Below are positions 43,376 to 53,000 of a stretch of DNA of 64,000 nt, one piece after another. Under the pieces are notes generated by a model. That model saw nothing but the letters and a program-made list of their open reading frames with translations, made no database searches and was not told the DNA's origin. The position numbers and the translations under genes are program-made. Origin of the DNA: a bacterium (GTDB lineage: Bacteria > Verrucomicrobiota > Kiritimatiellia > CAIKKV01 > CAITUY01); contig JBAXWB010000001.1 in the NCBI GenBank assembly GCA_037128595.1, forward strand, positions 186,001 through 250,000. The letters are read 5' to 3'. Position 1 is the first letter of the stretch. Each line of letters opens with the position of its first letter.

Positions 43376-45163
43376 ATGGGTGCAGTATTAAAGGCTTTTA
43401 AAAATGTCCGGGGACGGTGGTATACGGTGAGTCTTCATGCCAGCGCGTCGCTGTTGAAAATTTCGGCGCGTCGCTCCCGGTTTCATCTTTATGTCCCGTT
43501 AGTTTCAGCGTGCGACCAGCCGGGAAAGCGCGATGTTCATCAAGCGCTCTCAAAGTTCTGTGTCACACGCCGCGGTAACACCACAATCTTGACTTATACG
43601 GAGACAAGCGATTTGTGGGAGCGTAAGGAATACACCTACGAGTTTCATCCAGACCGTATTGTGCACTATTACCGCGTTTTTGGCCGTGGCCCAGTCGGGC
43701 ACGTCAATTTTTTTAGATCCTGGATGGATGATCCAACGACGGTGGAGCAGGAACTGGGTGTGGTACCGGGGTTCGATACTGTGTTCAGTCCGGCGGTCAA
43801 TTTCATGGGTAAGGTGTTTCACTTTGCGGGTGATACATCAATTATCACCTCCGGCGATGACCAGATGTACTGGGGGTCTGGACTCGCGAGTGCTCCTTTC
43901 TGTTTTTGTCTCAACGATCGTAGTGACAATTTCTGGCTGTGGGCGGGCCTTGGAGTGCGACCCGGCAAGTATACTTTTGAAACATTCAGCTATAACGAGA
44001 ATACCACCAAACGTATTTACGGTGCTGGTGGTTTTGCCTGCAATTATAACGGAAAACTGCTGGTAGACGGCTCTTGGGAATCTCCACATATCGTTTTAGG
44101 TGCGGCACGTGACCCGTATGAAGGCCTGACCAAGTATGTTGGAATGCTCAAGCGGCACTATGGACTGTCGTTACCCCGACGGCATAAAAATATCCCAACC
44201 TGGTGGCGCTCTCCGATTTTTTGTGGCTGGGGTGATCAGATGAGTTTGGGCTATCGTGAGCATGGTAATGTTGAGGGGATTGCCTTCAACGCCTATTGCA
44301 CACAGAAATTGCATGATCACTGGCTTCACATTCTGCGCCGTCACCGCATTCGACCCGGGCAGATTATCATTGATGCAGGTTGGGAGCAACCCGGCACTAC
44401 GGGCGACTTGTTGGTGAACGAAACGCGCTGGCCGGACCTGCGAGGTTGGATTGAGGCTCGACGGGAGGAGGGAATCCGGACACACCTGTGGATGTGCGCC
44501 TGGAATCGCGATGGGGTGCCGGATGACGAATGCATTACACGCCAGGACGGGACACCCGTAGCGCCAGACCCCACCAACCCAAAACATGAACGACGCCTGC
44601 GCGCCATGGTTCGACGCTTACTGACTGACGCGCCTGAGGGCTATAACGCGGACGGTCTCAAAATCGATGGCCAGATGAATTGCCCGCTTGGCCCAGGTCT
44701 CCGAAACACCGGGAATATTTGGGGCTTGGAGCTGCAGCGCTGTTATCTGCGGATTGTTTATGATGAGGCCAAGGCCTGCAAACCGGAGGCCTTGGTCGGA
44801 ACATTCTTTGCCAATCCCTACCTTGCGGATCTAAGCGACGTCGTCCGTACGGCTGACCAGTTCAGTATTAAATCCTCGCCAGAGGATACCATGCGTCATC
44901 GTGCCCGTTTGTTGTCAATTGCGATGCCGGGTTGCCCGATTGATACGGATCACGCCTTCTGGTATGACCTGCGTGAAAACTGGATTGACATCATGCAAGC
45001 GCAACTGACCTGCGGCATCCCCTGCCTTTACCATGCGCAGTATGTATGGCACAAACGCCCGTTTTGCCGTCCGTATATCGAAGAGATGACGGATGCACAA
45101 TACGCTGCGATACGCAGGGCGTTTAATACGCAATGGCGTCTTCTCGGGACTCGCCCGCAATGA
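43376..45163 (+). CDS. GH36-like (clan GH-D) alpha-galactosidase-type glycosidase
   Basis: 595 residues from ATG 43376 (GAGAGGA upstream); TTG 43361 is an overlapping alternative. N-terminal beta-sandwich, then a TIM barrel with IIIDAGWEQPG, IRTHLWMCAWNRDG, and the nucleophile segment ADGLKIDGQ (Asp431). Predicted acid/base Asp494 is in VRTADQFS. No signal peptide is visible, so it should act in the cytoplasm on an imported alpha-linked sugar, with the MFS carrier two genes upstream. Last gene of the site-D operon. Confidence 0.82.
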   Translation: MGAVLKAFKNVRGRWYTVSLHASASLLKISARRSRFHLYVPLVSACDQPGKRDVHQALSKFCVTRRGNTTILTYTETSDLWERKEYTYEFHPDRIVHYYRVFGRGPVGHVNFFRSWMDDPTTVEQELGVVPGFDTVFSPAVNFMGKVFHFAGDTSIITSGDDQMYWGSGLASAPFCFCLNDRSDNFWLWAGLGVRPGKYTFETFSYNENTTKRIYGAGGFACNYNGKLLVDGSWESPHIVLGAARDPYEGLTKYVGMLKRHYGLSLPRRHKNIPTWWRSPIFCGWGDQMSLGYREHGNVEGIAFNAYCTQKLHDHWLHILRRHRIRPGQIIIDAGWEQPGTTGDLLVNETRWPDLRGWIEARREEGIRTHLWMCAWNRDGVPDDECITRQDGTPVAPDPTNPKHERRLRAMVRRLLTDAPEGYNADGLKIDGQMNCPLGPGLRNTGNIWGLELQRCYLRIVYDEAKACKPEALVGTFFANPYLADLSDVVRTADQFSIKSSPEDTMRHRARLLSIAMPGCPIDTDHAFWYDLRENWIDIMQAQLTCGIPCLYHAQYVWHKRPFCRPYIEEMTDAQYAAIRRAFNTQWRLLGTRPQ

Positions 45164-45329
45164 ACTGCCGGATGCAAGACACCTTGACATGCCACGGGTT
45201 ACAACTATTTTACTGCTGATTGCTTTCCGGCCACGTACGGTTGTGTCAGCGGAGACTGGCGAATGCCGGTCCGCGGCATGCTCATGATGGTCCGGTGAAG
45301 TATGTTGCATAACGCTTTACGCAGGAGCC

Positions 45330-46550
45330 CTACGCGTATTGCTCTGCAGCATCGATGGCCAACCGGGTCCAGCGGTGAAGTCGATCCGGGTGACCTGCGA
45401 GGGTTTGGAGTTCACGCAAGACGATCTGGTATGGGCGTCCCTGGAGACGTTTCGCGCCATCAAGCAGCTCTTCCCGGATGGAGATTTCATCATGAGGGAA
45501 GACGACGTCAGAGGCTTTTTGCCGCCACATGATGCAGTATTTTTCGGGAACAAGATCCAGCGCCACCTTCAAGGTAGTCCAAGCGCTGCAGACGAAAATT
45601 CTCAAGTTAGGTATGGTAAGCACACCGGGAATTTTACGGCCGAGATTTTCACAACAACCGTAGCAGGAGAAGCCGAATCGGGCGAAAATGGGTTTCTGGT
45701 ACTCCAGGCAGAACTCTTCCCACATTTCCGGGGAAGCCATATCAAATTCCTGACTGTTGCCAGCGCACCAGCAATTGGCAAGTGAGGCACGGCCATGGCG
45801 CAACTCACCAATGGGATCCGAGCAGAGCATAGGTTCCTCCGTATTCGGGGTGATAAGCCCAGTTTGCTCCCAGAATTCCAATAATTTAAGTCGGGCGTCT
45901 CGCATATGGCGCATGAGCCTGTGCATAAGTTCAGGTTGGTCGAGCATGTCGATCATGATTTGTTCCAGTCCCCTCAATTCTGCAGCTGTGTTTGATAGGG
46001 TGGCGCTGTCATAACCGGGGCCGCAGTACAGGCGGATAGGCATGGTGTTGCTAAGTAGTGTCTGCGCCTGCTCTATGGCCCGTTCGGAAGCCGCTTTGTC
46101 AAAACTCCATTCAGGTATGACAAGTTTATCGAAATCGTCTTCAGTTTGTAGGGGCGGGTTGAAGCCCCAGGCGCCTCCCTTGATCTGGGAAGGGTGATGA
46201 TGAATGTCTACTCCCCAGATGTTTGTGGGCGAAACGTTGAGGATGGCAGGAATGTCGAAAACAGGCGAAATGGTGGTATCGTCGCCGATCTCCACTTTGT
46301 GGAGGATCTGGAGAAAATGGCGCTCAATCAACCGGAGCCAGAGATGGTTGCAGCGGAGCGTTGAATCAGGAATAATTTCATCCCAGGCGCCAATGGGTTT
46401 GCACCAGACCGGGGCGCGGTCGGGTTTCCTGAGTGCGTTGACATCCTTCCAGCGTTTTCTAATGGCATTCATTTCCGGGCGGTGAGCGGCTTCGGTAACG
46501 CGTGTGGCGAGTTCACGAATCCAATATCGATCTTGATCAGAATAATTCAT
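45330..46550 (-). CDS. URO-D-like protein, paralog 2
   Basis: 406 residues, URO-D/MtaA superfamily TIM barrel (RKPDRAPVWCKPIGAWDEI near the N-terminus; LANCWCAGNSQEFD; FGFSCYGCCENLGRK near residue 300). The Cys cluster CYGCCE is where the zinc site of corrinoid methyltransferases lies. It is convergent with the site-D operon. A weak, 23-bp-spaced version of the island operator lies upstream but is not convincing. Reaction unknown. Confidence 0.75.
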   Translation of the reverse strand: MNYSDQDRYWIRELATRVTEAAHRPEMNAIRKRWKDVNALRKPDRAPVWCKPIGAWDEIIPDSTLRCNHLWLRLIERHFLQILHKVEIGDDTTISPVFDIPAILNVSPTNIWGVDIHHHPSQIKGGAWGFNPPLQTEDDFDKLVIPEWSFDKAASERAIEQAQTLLSNTMPIRLYCGPGYDSATLSNTAAELRGLEQIMIDMLDQPELMHRLMRHMRDARLKLLEFWEQTGLITPNTEEPMLCSDPIGELRHGRASLANCWCAGNSQEFDMASPEMWEEFCLEYQKPIFARFGFSCYGCCENLGRKIPGVLTIPNLRIFVCSAWTTLKVALDLVPEKYCIMWRQKASDVVFPHDEISIREELLDGAKRLQGRPYQIVLRELQTLAGHPDRLHRWTRLAIDAAEQYA

Positions 46551-46696
46551 AAAGGGGAGTCTTTCCCTGAATTGTTATATATGGCGATAGATTTTGTTCT
46601 TTTACTGCCCATTGAGTACTAACACGGGTAACCGATCTCGCATTGTTTCATTAAATATCAACGTCCCGCCTCATGATTTCGAGCGGAACGAGAATA

Positions 46697-46978
46697 TCAT
46701 ACAGGAGGTTGTTTTGCGGTCCGGATCCTCCATTGCTTCAGGATCGCCGCGATGAACCAGACGATCAGGATGGTTCCGACGGCCAGCATTCCGAACTTCG
46801 GCAGTCTCAGTGACGCATCAGCAGTGGTAATCCCGCGGCTGGCAGTGATGAGAATGAGTCCAAAGAAGAGCTTCCACAGTTCGCTGACCCGGACGGACTT
46901 CGCCTTCTTCCCGAGGGCGAGCACCGCCCCGCCGACCACCAGAAACAACACCAACGCACTGATCATGAACAAGCACAT
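46697..46978 (-). CDS. Small membrane protein of unknown function
   Basis: 93 residues with two or three transmembrane segments (LVLFLVVGGAVLAL, LWKLFFGLILITA, MLAVGTILIVWFIAAIL) and a basic C-terminus (KQWRIRTAKQPPV). GGGAG ribosome site and a start only 3 bp past the stop of the enolase-superfamily gene support a real, cotranscribed gene. Family not recognised. Confidence 0.6.
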   Translation of the reverse strand: MCLFMISALVLFLVVGGAVLALGKKAKSVRVSELWKLFFGLILITASRGITTADASLRLPKFGMLAVGTILIVWFIAAILKQWRIRTAKQPPV

Positions 46979-46981
46979 CGA

Positions 46982-48403
46982 TCATCTCCCTTCTAGCAGA
47001 ACTGTGGGCGGTGGCAACGGGCGGGCGATTTCTGCAAGTCGGTACCCGAAACCAGTCCCCGAAAGTGTGCTCAGATCCACCTGGCCTTTGTTTCTCCGGT
47101 ACAGTCCGGGATGAACACGGGCCTCGTAAGAGGACGCCTCAGGATAGAATTGCATGGCATTGGTCTCGACACCCATGATGGTGCCGGCATGAGCGCTGAG
47201 CAGGCAGTGCGGGATCTGCGCGAGCATGGGGTTTGTTAAGTCTTGTACCATTAACGTCATGCCATGAGCCTTCGCCCAGCAAAGGCTTAACAGGGCGCCA
47301 GTTTGGGTTTTGCAGGTTTTGAGCGCCACTCCCGTCCAGCCTAGTTCGCGCCCCAGTCGTACCAGTTTCCAATCGTGACAGCTTTCATCCATGAACAGTG
47401 GTTTTCTGGCGGAAACGCTGTGCACGTCAATGCGATTGGCTTCCAGGTCGTATGGGAACGGTTGTTCAACGTAAAGGATCATACCGTACGTTCTCGGTTC
47501 GTCGCGCAGCAGCCGGTCAAGGATGGTGTTAACATATCCGGGATCGGTTACAGTGCAGTTGAAATCGCATGAAAGCCAGAGGGCCCCTTCTTCGGAGGCG
47601 ATCCGTCCGACGGTTGCCGTGCGTTGATAATCCCATTCGGCGTCATTGCCGCGGAGTTTTATTTTCAGACAAGTCAACCCATCACGCCTGATCCAGTCAC
47701 GTAGCAGAACCGGATAACCGTCATCAGGTTCGCTGCCTGTCAGTTCCGAAGGGTCGATGAGATCCTTGCCACCTACGAGGTGCCATGCAGGCAAAAAGTC
47801 CGGGCGTTTCGCATTCAGGAAATCTGATGGGAAACGTCCTTCGAAAGAAACGCTGCTATTCTCAGCAGGTGTAAGAAATGCGGTTAGATCAGTCGGGAGT
47901 CTGTCCGAACCATAAAGGTCATAGACCTTGACGCCCTTGAGATTGGCATACGCATCGTGGAGGGCGATATCAAAGGCCGAGCAGCAGACTAATGCTGCAA
48001 GCCAGGGCATGGGTTCGCGATCGGGATACTGGCTATTGAATAGGGCGAGTTCAGAGGGCAGGGTGGTTTCGAGGAAAGAATGACCCGCCTCCAATGGATG
48101 ACGCACTTTCGCTATTGTCGCCCAGGCATGCACCAGTTGTTGGCAAAACATCTGCAAAGCGACATGTCTGGTTTCGTAGGGAAGTGAACTCGGCCAGACC
48201 CATTGCACGCTGAGAGGCGTTTCTCCCCAGCCTTCCGCTTTTTGTTTTCCCCCTGCATCCAAAGTCATTCGTACGCGGGCACAGGTCACAGAGGTCAGCG
48301 TCTCTGTCCCGAATTTGAGCGGGACCCTTGTTTGTACAGGGAGGAAGAACAAAGTCACTCCAGAGACATAGGGAAGGGATGCTGTCATTGGTTTCTGCTC
48401 CAT
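46982..48403 (-). CDS. Enolase-superfamily (mandelate racemase/muconate lactonizing-like) enzyme
   Basis: 473 residues from ATG 48403; a TTG at 48412 is in frame. Barrel landmarks counted from this start: Lys247-x-Lys249 (CLKIKL), metal ligands Asp280 (SCDFNC), Glu313 (LYVEQPF) and Asp339/Glu340 (MDESCHD), and a second Lys group at ALKTCKTQTG. The set is that of sugar-acid dehydratases and lactonizing enzymes. It is longer than usual owing to an N-terminal extension. With dehydrogenases in the island, dehydration of an aldonate is plausible. Under minus-strand site F. Confidence 0.82.
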   Translation of the reverse strand: MEQKPMTASLPYVSGVTLFFLPVQTRVPLKFGTETLTSVTCARVRMTLDAGGKQKAEGWGETPLSVQWVWPSSLPYETRHVALQMFCQQLVHAWATIAKVRHPLEAGHSFLETTLPSELALFNSQYPDREPMPWLAALVCCSAFDIALHDAYANLKGVKVYDLYGSDRLPTDLTAFLTPAENSSVSFEGRFPSDFLNAKRPDFLPAWHLVGGKDLIDPSELTGSEPDDGYPVLLRDWIRRDGLTCLKIKLRGNDAEWDYQRTATVGRIASEEGALWLSCDFNCTVTDPGYVNTILDRLLRDEPRTYGMILYVEQPFPYDLEANRIDVHSVSARKPLFMDESCHDWKLVRLGRELGWTGVALKTCKTQTGALLSLCWAKAHGMTLMVQDLTNPMLAQIPHCLLSAHAGTIMGVETNAMQFYPEASSYEARVHPGLYRRNKGQVDLSTLSGTGFGYRLAEIARPLPPPTVLLEGR

Positions 48404-48456
48404 GTTGGTCAATTACTGATGATCTCGGCACTATTCTATGCAAATGACAAGCGGGG

Positions 48457-48497
48457 ATCATAGACATGATATGCGTATTTGATGTAACGGATTTGCG
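48457..48497 (-). promoter_or_regulatory. Island operator/promoter site F (minus strand)
   Basis: Read on the minus strand, box 1 CGCAAA starts at 48497 and box 2 CGCATA at 48475, exactly 22 bp apart. A -10-like TATGAT is at 48462-48457. It lies 72 bp before the enolase-superfamily start. Confidence 0.68.
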
Positions 48498-48606
48498 CAT
48501 GATCAGGAAAGAGCCCCGGGCAAAGAGGTGCACCGACTGACCCGATAATTGCAGTACCATTCGCCTTCGCCGCTAGTGCTGAAGGGATCTTCCTAAAGGG
48601 TGGCAA

Positions 48607-49785
48607 CTACCCTTTAACGATGAGACGGGAGGCGGTACGGAGTTGAGCTCGAAACGCGCTCGGTGTCATGCCGGTGTGGGCATGGAACTCCTTCACGAAA
48701 AGGGAGTAGCGGGAATATCCGGCTTCGGCGGCCAGGTTCTGGATCTTGTGATCCGTCTGGGACAGAAGGAATTTAGCGCGCTCCAGGTGGACCCGCCGGA
48801 TTTCCTCTTTTGGGGTTCGACCCAACGACAGGCGGAATCGGCGTTCCATCGCCCGGCGTGACTGGGGGGCTGCTGCCAGCACATCGTGAACCGTGATGGG
48901 GCGGTGTGCCTGATCATGAATGAATCGAAGCGCTGCGGTGGTGTTGGGATCATCGCTGGCAACAATGTCAGTGGATCGGCGTGTGACGATGCCTGATGGT
49001 GCGACAAGAATAGGGCGTTTGGGGCGGGCTTCACCACGCATCAGATGGTCCAGCAGTTCCGCCGCCTGGAAACCGATGTTCCGCCCCTGAAGAATGACGC
49101 TGGAGAGCGGTGGCGCACTCAACAGGCAGGATGTCTCGTCGTTATCGGATCCAAGGACGGCGATATCATCCGGTACTCTCACTCCGAGCGTGTGGCAGGC
49201 TTGCAGGACGTCACGACCGCGCCGGTCATCGCAGGCGAAGACACCCAGTGGTCGCGGGAGCTTGCGCAACCAGGTTACTATGCGTTTGAATTCTTCAACC
49301 CACGTTTGCTGACGGCTATATTCCGGCATGAGATGACAGGAGACTCCGGCGGCCGTTCCTGCGGCTTGGAAGGTCGCTTGCTGTTGGGTTGCGTACATGC
49401 AGGCGTTGCGGCCGATGAAAGCCAGGTTGCGTAGCCCGCGATCCAGAAAGTAGCGTGCGGCCAAGGTTCCAATCATGCCGGCATGGGGCACCACACTGGG
49501 AATGGTGGTTGGAATGGACGAACTTACATTGACCGCGGGTAATCGGTGTTTATGAACCAGTGTCGGGAGATTGCCGTGCATCAATTGTCCGATGATGCCA
49601 TGGGCATGCCAGTCCGTTACGGCGAGGCGCAGATAGGTTTGAACCGAGGGATGGTTGCAGGCTCCTTCGAAATAGAACTCCCAGTGCGGGGCGTGACTGT
49701 GTGCATAGTCCTGAATCCCTTCCACCACCTCGCGCCCGTAGCCACCACTGGTCAAAACAGCAAGAATAATGCGTTTTGTTTTCAC
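48607..49785 (-). CDS. XylR-type transcriptional regulator (LacI-like sensor plus AraC DNA-binding domain)
   Basis: 392 residues. Residues 1-280 are a periplasmic-binding-protein/LacI-type sugar sensor (ILAVLTSGGYGREVVEGI, GIIGQLMHG, VFACDDRRGRDVLQACHTLG, VRVPDDIAVLGSDND, SVILQGRNIGFQAAELL). Residues ~285-390 contain the two AraC helix-turn-helix units (VHDVLAAAPQSRRAMERRFR and LAAEAGYSRYSLFVKEFHAHTG). The architecture is that of E. coli XylR, a sugar-responsive activator binding direct repeats. GTG start with TTGCGC-17-TAAATT upstream. It sits at the centre of the island and is the only regulator in it, so it is the prime candidate for the 22-bp-spaced sites. Confidence 0.9.
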   Translation of the reverse strand: MKTKRIILAVLTSGGYGREVVEGIQDYAHSHAPHWEFYFEGACNHPSVQTYLRLAVTDWHAHGIIGQLMHGNLPTLVHKHRLPAVNVSSSIPTTIPSVVPHAGMIGTLAARYFLDRGLRNLAFIGRNACMYATQQQATFQAAGTAAGVSCHLMPEYSRQQTWVEEFKRIVTWLRKLPRPLGVFACDDRRGRDVLQACHTLGVRVPDDIAVLGSDNDETSCLLSAPPLSSVILQGRNIGFQAAELLDHLMRGEARPKRPILVAPSGIVTRRSTDIVASDDPNTTAALRFIHDQAHRPITVHDVLAAAPQSRRAMERRFRLSLGRTPKEEIRRVHLERAKFLLSQTDHKIQNLAAEAGYSRYSLFVKEFHAHTGMTPSAFRAQLRTASRLIVKG

Positions 49786-49883
49786 GGAGAAAATTTAGCA
49801 CGGTTGTTGGGCGTGCGCAAATGAATCATACGTACTCTGATTTTTAAGTATGCCCGGGATGTGACTGATGAGGTCAATTAGGT

Positions 49884-49911
49884 CGCAAAAAAGGGTTATG
49901 ATATGTGCATT
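49884..49911 (+). promoter_or_regulatory. Island operator site E2 (degenerate, upstream)
   Basis: CGCAAA begins at 49884 and a degenerate TGCATT box (within TGTGCATT) at 49906, again 22 bp apart. It lies 64 bp, about six helical turns, upstream of the main site E. No -10 follows, so it may be an auxiliary operator between regulator and target gene. Confidence 0.45.
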
Positions 49912-49947
49912 AATGGCGATGCCTGAGGCTAATAGATGGAGTCTGTG

Positions 49948-49986
49948 CGCAATAGTTATATATCAAAAACGCAATCAAGGTATGGT
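49948..49986 (+). promoter_or_regulatory. Island operator/promoter site E
   Basis: CGCAAT boxes begin at 49948 (within TGCGCAATAG) and 49970 (ACGCAATC), 22 bp apart, followed by -10-like TATGGT (49981-49986). It lies 64 bp before the start of the second giant gene and between it and the divergent regulator gene. Confidence 0.68.
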
Positions 49987-50033
49987 GGTTGCAGCCAGCT
50001 TGCGCCATCATGGTGATATCAATAAGGACATAC

Positions 50034-53000
50034 ATGAGACATTATTTGGCGAACGGATATATCATTGGGTTTGTGCTTTTGGTATCGCTGTTGGTTGTGA
50101 AACCTGCTGCTTTGGGAACAACATGGAACGTTCCCGGTGATTTCGCGACCATATCCAATGCCGTGAACTCGGCAACGGACGGCGATACCATCTTGCTCAA
50201 TACCAACCTCTGGACGGAGTGCGGAATCGTCGTGACCAAGTCCCTCACCATCCAGGGACAGGGAATGACCGATACGATTCTGCAAGGGGCCGCCTCGCGC
50301 AGCAATGCGAGTAGTCGGATATTTCAACTGAACAATGCCGCGAAGACGTTGAATATCCAGAATATGACCCTCCAGTATGGGTATATTGCCGCCGGCACGG
50401 GTTATGGTGGTGGCGCTATCCTCAACTCGGCGGGTACGGTTACGGTGCAAAACTGCGTTTTCACCATGAACGATGCATTTGCCAAAGGTGGATATTTTGT
50501 AGGCGGTGGTGCGATTGCCCAGCCCCAGGCCTCCGATCCCTCATATACGGCATTAAGCCTCTTCAATTGTGTGTTCGTCAATAATTCAGCGTCGGGGACC
50601 AATACAACTGGTGCGGTCGGCGGTGGCGGTGCGATCTGGGCAGGCTGTTCTGTCACGATTGACAGTTGCAGTTTCATCTCAAATTCGGCAAATGCCTACG
50701 GTGCCGCCACGGTTGCCAGTGGTGGCGCCATTCAAACTTCATCACTGCGTGACCTCACGATGCGTAATTCCACTTTTTTCGGGAATAGTTGCAGTAATAA
50801 CGCCAGTAGTAGTGGGCGTGGTGGCGCGATTAACCTTCCGAACGGCACTGAAGTAATAAACCTCTACAATTGCACGTTTGCCTCGAACGTGGCGGGTTAT
50901 GCATATTCCGGGGCAGTCAGTTATGGCGGCAGTACCGGTAGCGGATATTTGAATATCTACAGTACGATTATCGCTGGCAATGCCCCGTATGAAATTTACG
51001 CTGTAGCTCCGGTCAGTAGCAATATCCTCTCCTCTTGCCTGATACAGGGGCTTGCAAGCGGTATCACAAAAAACAACTGCCTCACGGCTAGTAATCCTCT
51101 GTTGCAACCATTGGCGTATAACGGCGGGCTGACACCCACACTGGCGCTGGCCACCAATAGCCCGGCAATTAATCATGGCTCAAATCCGCTGGGCTTGAGT
51201 TGGGATCAACGGGGGGCGGGCTTTCCTCGAGTCCGTGGGGCGACGGCGGACATCGGCGCCTACGAGTTTGGAACCGGTCTCTTGAGTTATAATAAGTCGT
51301 TATTTGTAGAGAAAATGCCGGATAACAATGGGGCTATTGACAACTCCAGTCCACTAGTCATCACCATTCGAGGGGATACCTTCACCGGAGTTGATGGGAG
51401 TCAGTTGACGAACAACGTGCTGGTGTCCAATCTTCCATCAGGATTGACGGCGTCGATTGTACGCAGCAACAGTGGCGCTATGGCGGTGGTTACCTTGCTT
51501 GGAAATGCGACTCAACATGTGGCGTTCAACTCAATCACTAATCTGGGCATCACCTTCCAGGATGCGGCCTTTAATCTGGGATCTGCGGCTTTGGAAAATA
51601 ATGCCAGCATCAGCAACTTGGTGATTCAGTTTTATGACATTCCGTTCGGAGCGCTGACCTACAGTTCGACGAATTTCAACGAGGATGCCAACTGGAACGA
51701 TGGCCGGATTAATAACAGTTTGCCGGTGCAAGTTGTGCTGACTGGCAACGATACGTTCACCGGTACGAATGGCGAGGACTTTGTGGCGGCAGGATTAGTC
51801 GCGGTCTCCAATGTGCCGGCGGGGTTAACAGCCGTAGTTAGGCGTGCGAGCGGCATGAGTGCCCAAGTGAGCCTCACTGGCAAGGCGAGCGCGAACGATG
51901 GCATGAATAGTATTACGAATCTCGGACTGGCCTTTCAGGACACCGCATTCCTTGGCGGAAGTGCTCTCTCGATTACGAATTCCACAGTGAATAATCTATG
52001 CGTCTCGTTTGTGGACCCGACCCTGAGTGCAGCCCTCAACTATAGCGGGATGATTTTCTACGGAGCGCATGCATTCCTGACGAATGATGGAGGGTTTGTT
52101 CCCAACCTCAGCGGTGTGATTGTGACGACAAACACGATTGCGCTTTCCGGTGGTGTGCTGGCCGGCACGAACGGCCAAGATTTTGTGGGCGCCGGTTGGG
52201 TAGTGGTGACAAATGTACCGTCCGGCTTGGCGGCGGTAATCATTCGCGTGGACGACACCCATCTGGCCGCCGCCTTCTCCGGGACGGCGCTGGCGGACGC
52301 CAGTACCAACAATGTTACCAACCTGACCTTCGCGTTCCAAGCCAGCGCCTTTGTCAATATTCCTGTCGCCATGGTGACGAATGCCACGCAGTCGAACCTT
52401 TCCATCTTTTTTGCGGGGCCGGTCGCGTATAATACCTTCGTGAACGCCGTGCAAAGTACACCGGTGAGCATGGCTTTCAACGGTACGGATGTGGAGATCG
52501 CCAGTATCTATCTTTCAGTTCAGATTGTGAATCCGCCTGCGAATGGGTCAGCGCTCAGCACTCCCAGCTTCTTTTATAAAAATAGTGGCCAATACACACC
52601 GAACCCCGGCTTTGTCGGGACTGACATGTTTACCTTCCAGCTCGGGTATCTCGGGCTTTGGTCCCGGATTGCGACCTGCACTGTGACGGTCGTTTCCAAT
52701 ACCGTTCCCATCGCATTCGATCAATCGATTCAGGTAGACCCGGGGAGGACCTCAGCGGTTTTTCAGGTGTCCTACACGGATCCGGATGTGTCCTGTGGTC
52801 AGACGCAGAGGGTTATGCTCATTTCCACGACCACCTCCGGGACACTGCTGACGAACAGTTTTCAGACAAACGGAAGTTTCAAGTACGTACCCAATAATAG
52901 TTTTAGCGGTACGGATAGTTTCACCTGGCAGGTAACCGATGGCATGGCTACCTCGACGGTAGCGACCTGTACACTGAATGTGACGCCTACGCAGCCTCCG

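Noticed and set aside
46551-46696. A ninth island operator upstream of URO-D paralog 2
   Set aside because: The nearest candidate on the minus strand (GGCAGTAAA and TCGCCATA) has 23-bp spacing and poor boxes. I do not count it.
49816-49842. CGCAAAT at 49816 as a further 22-bp pair
   Set aside because: No CGCA-like box lies 22 bp on either side in the required orientation; it may only overlap the regulator promoter.
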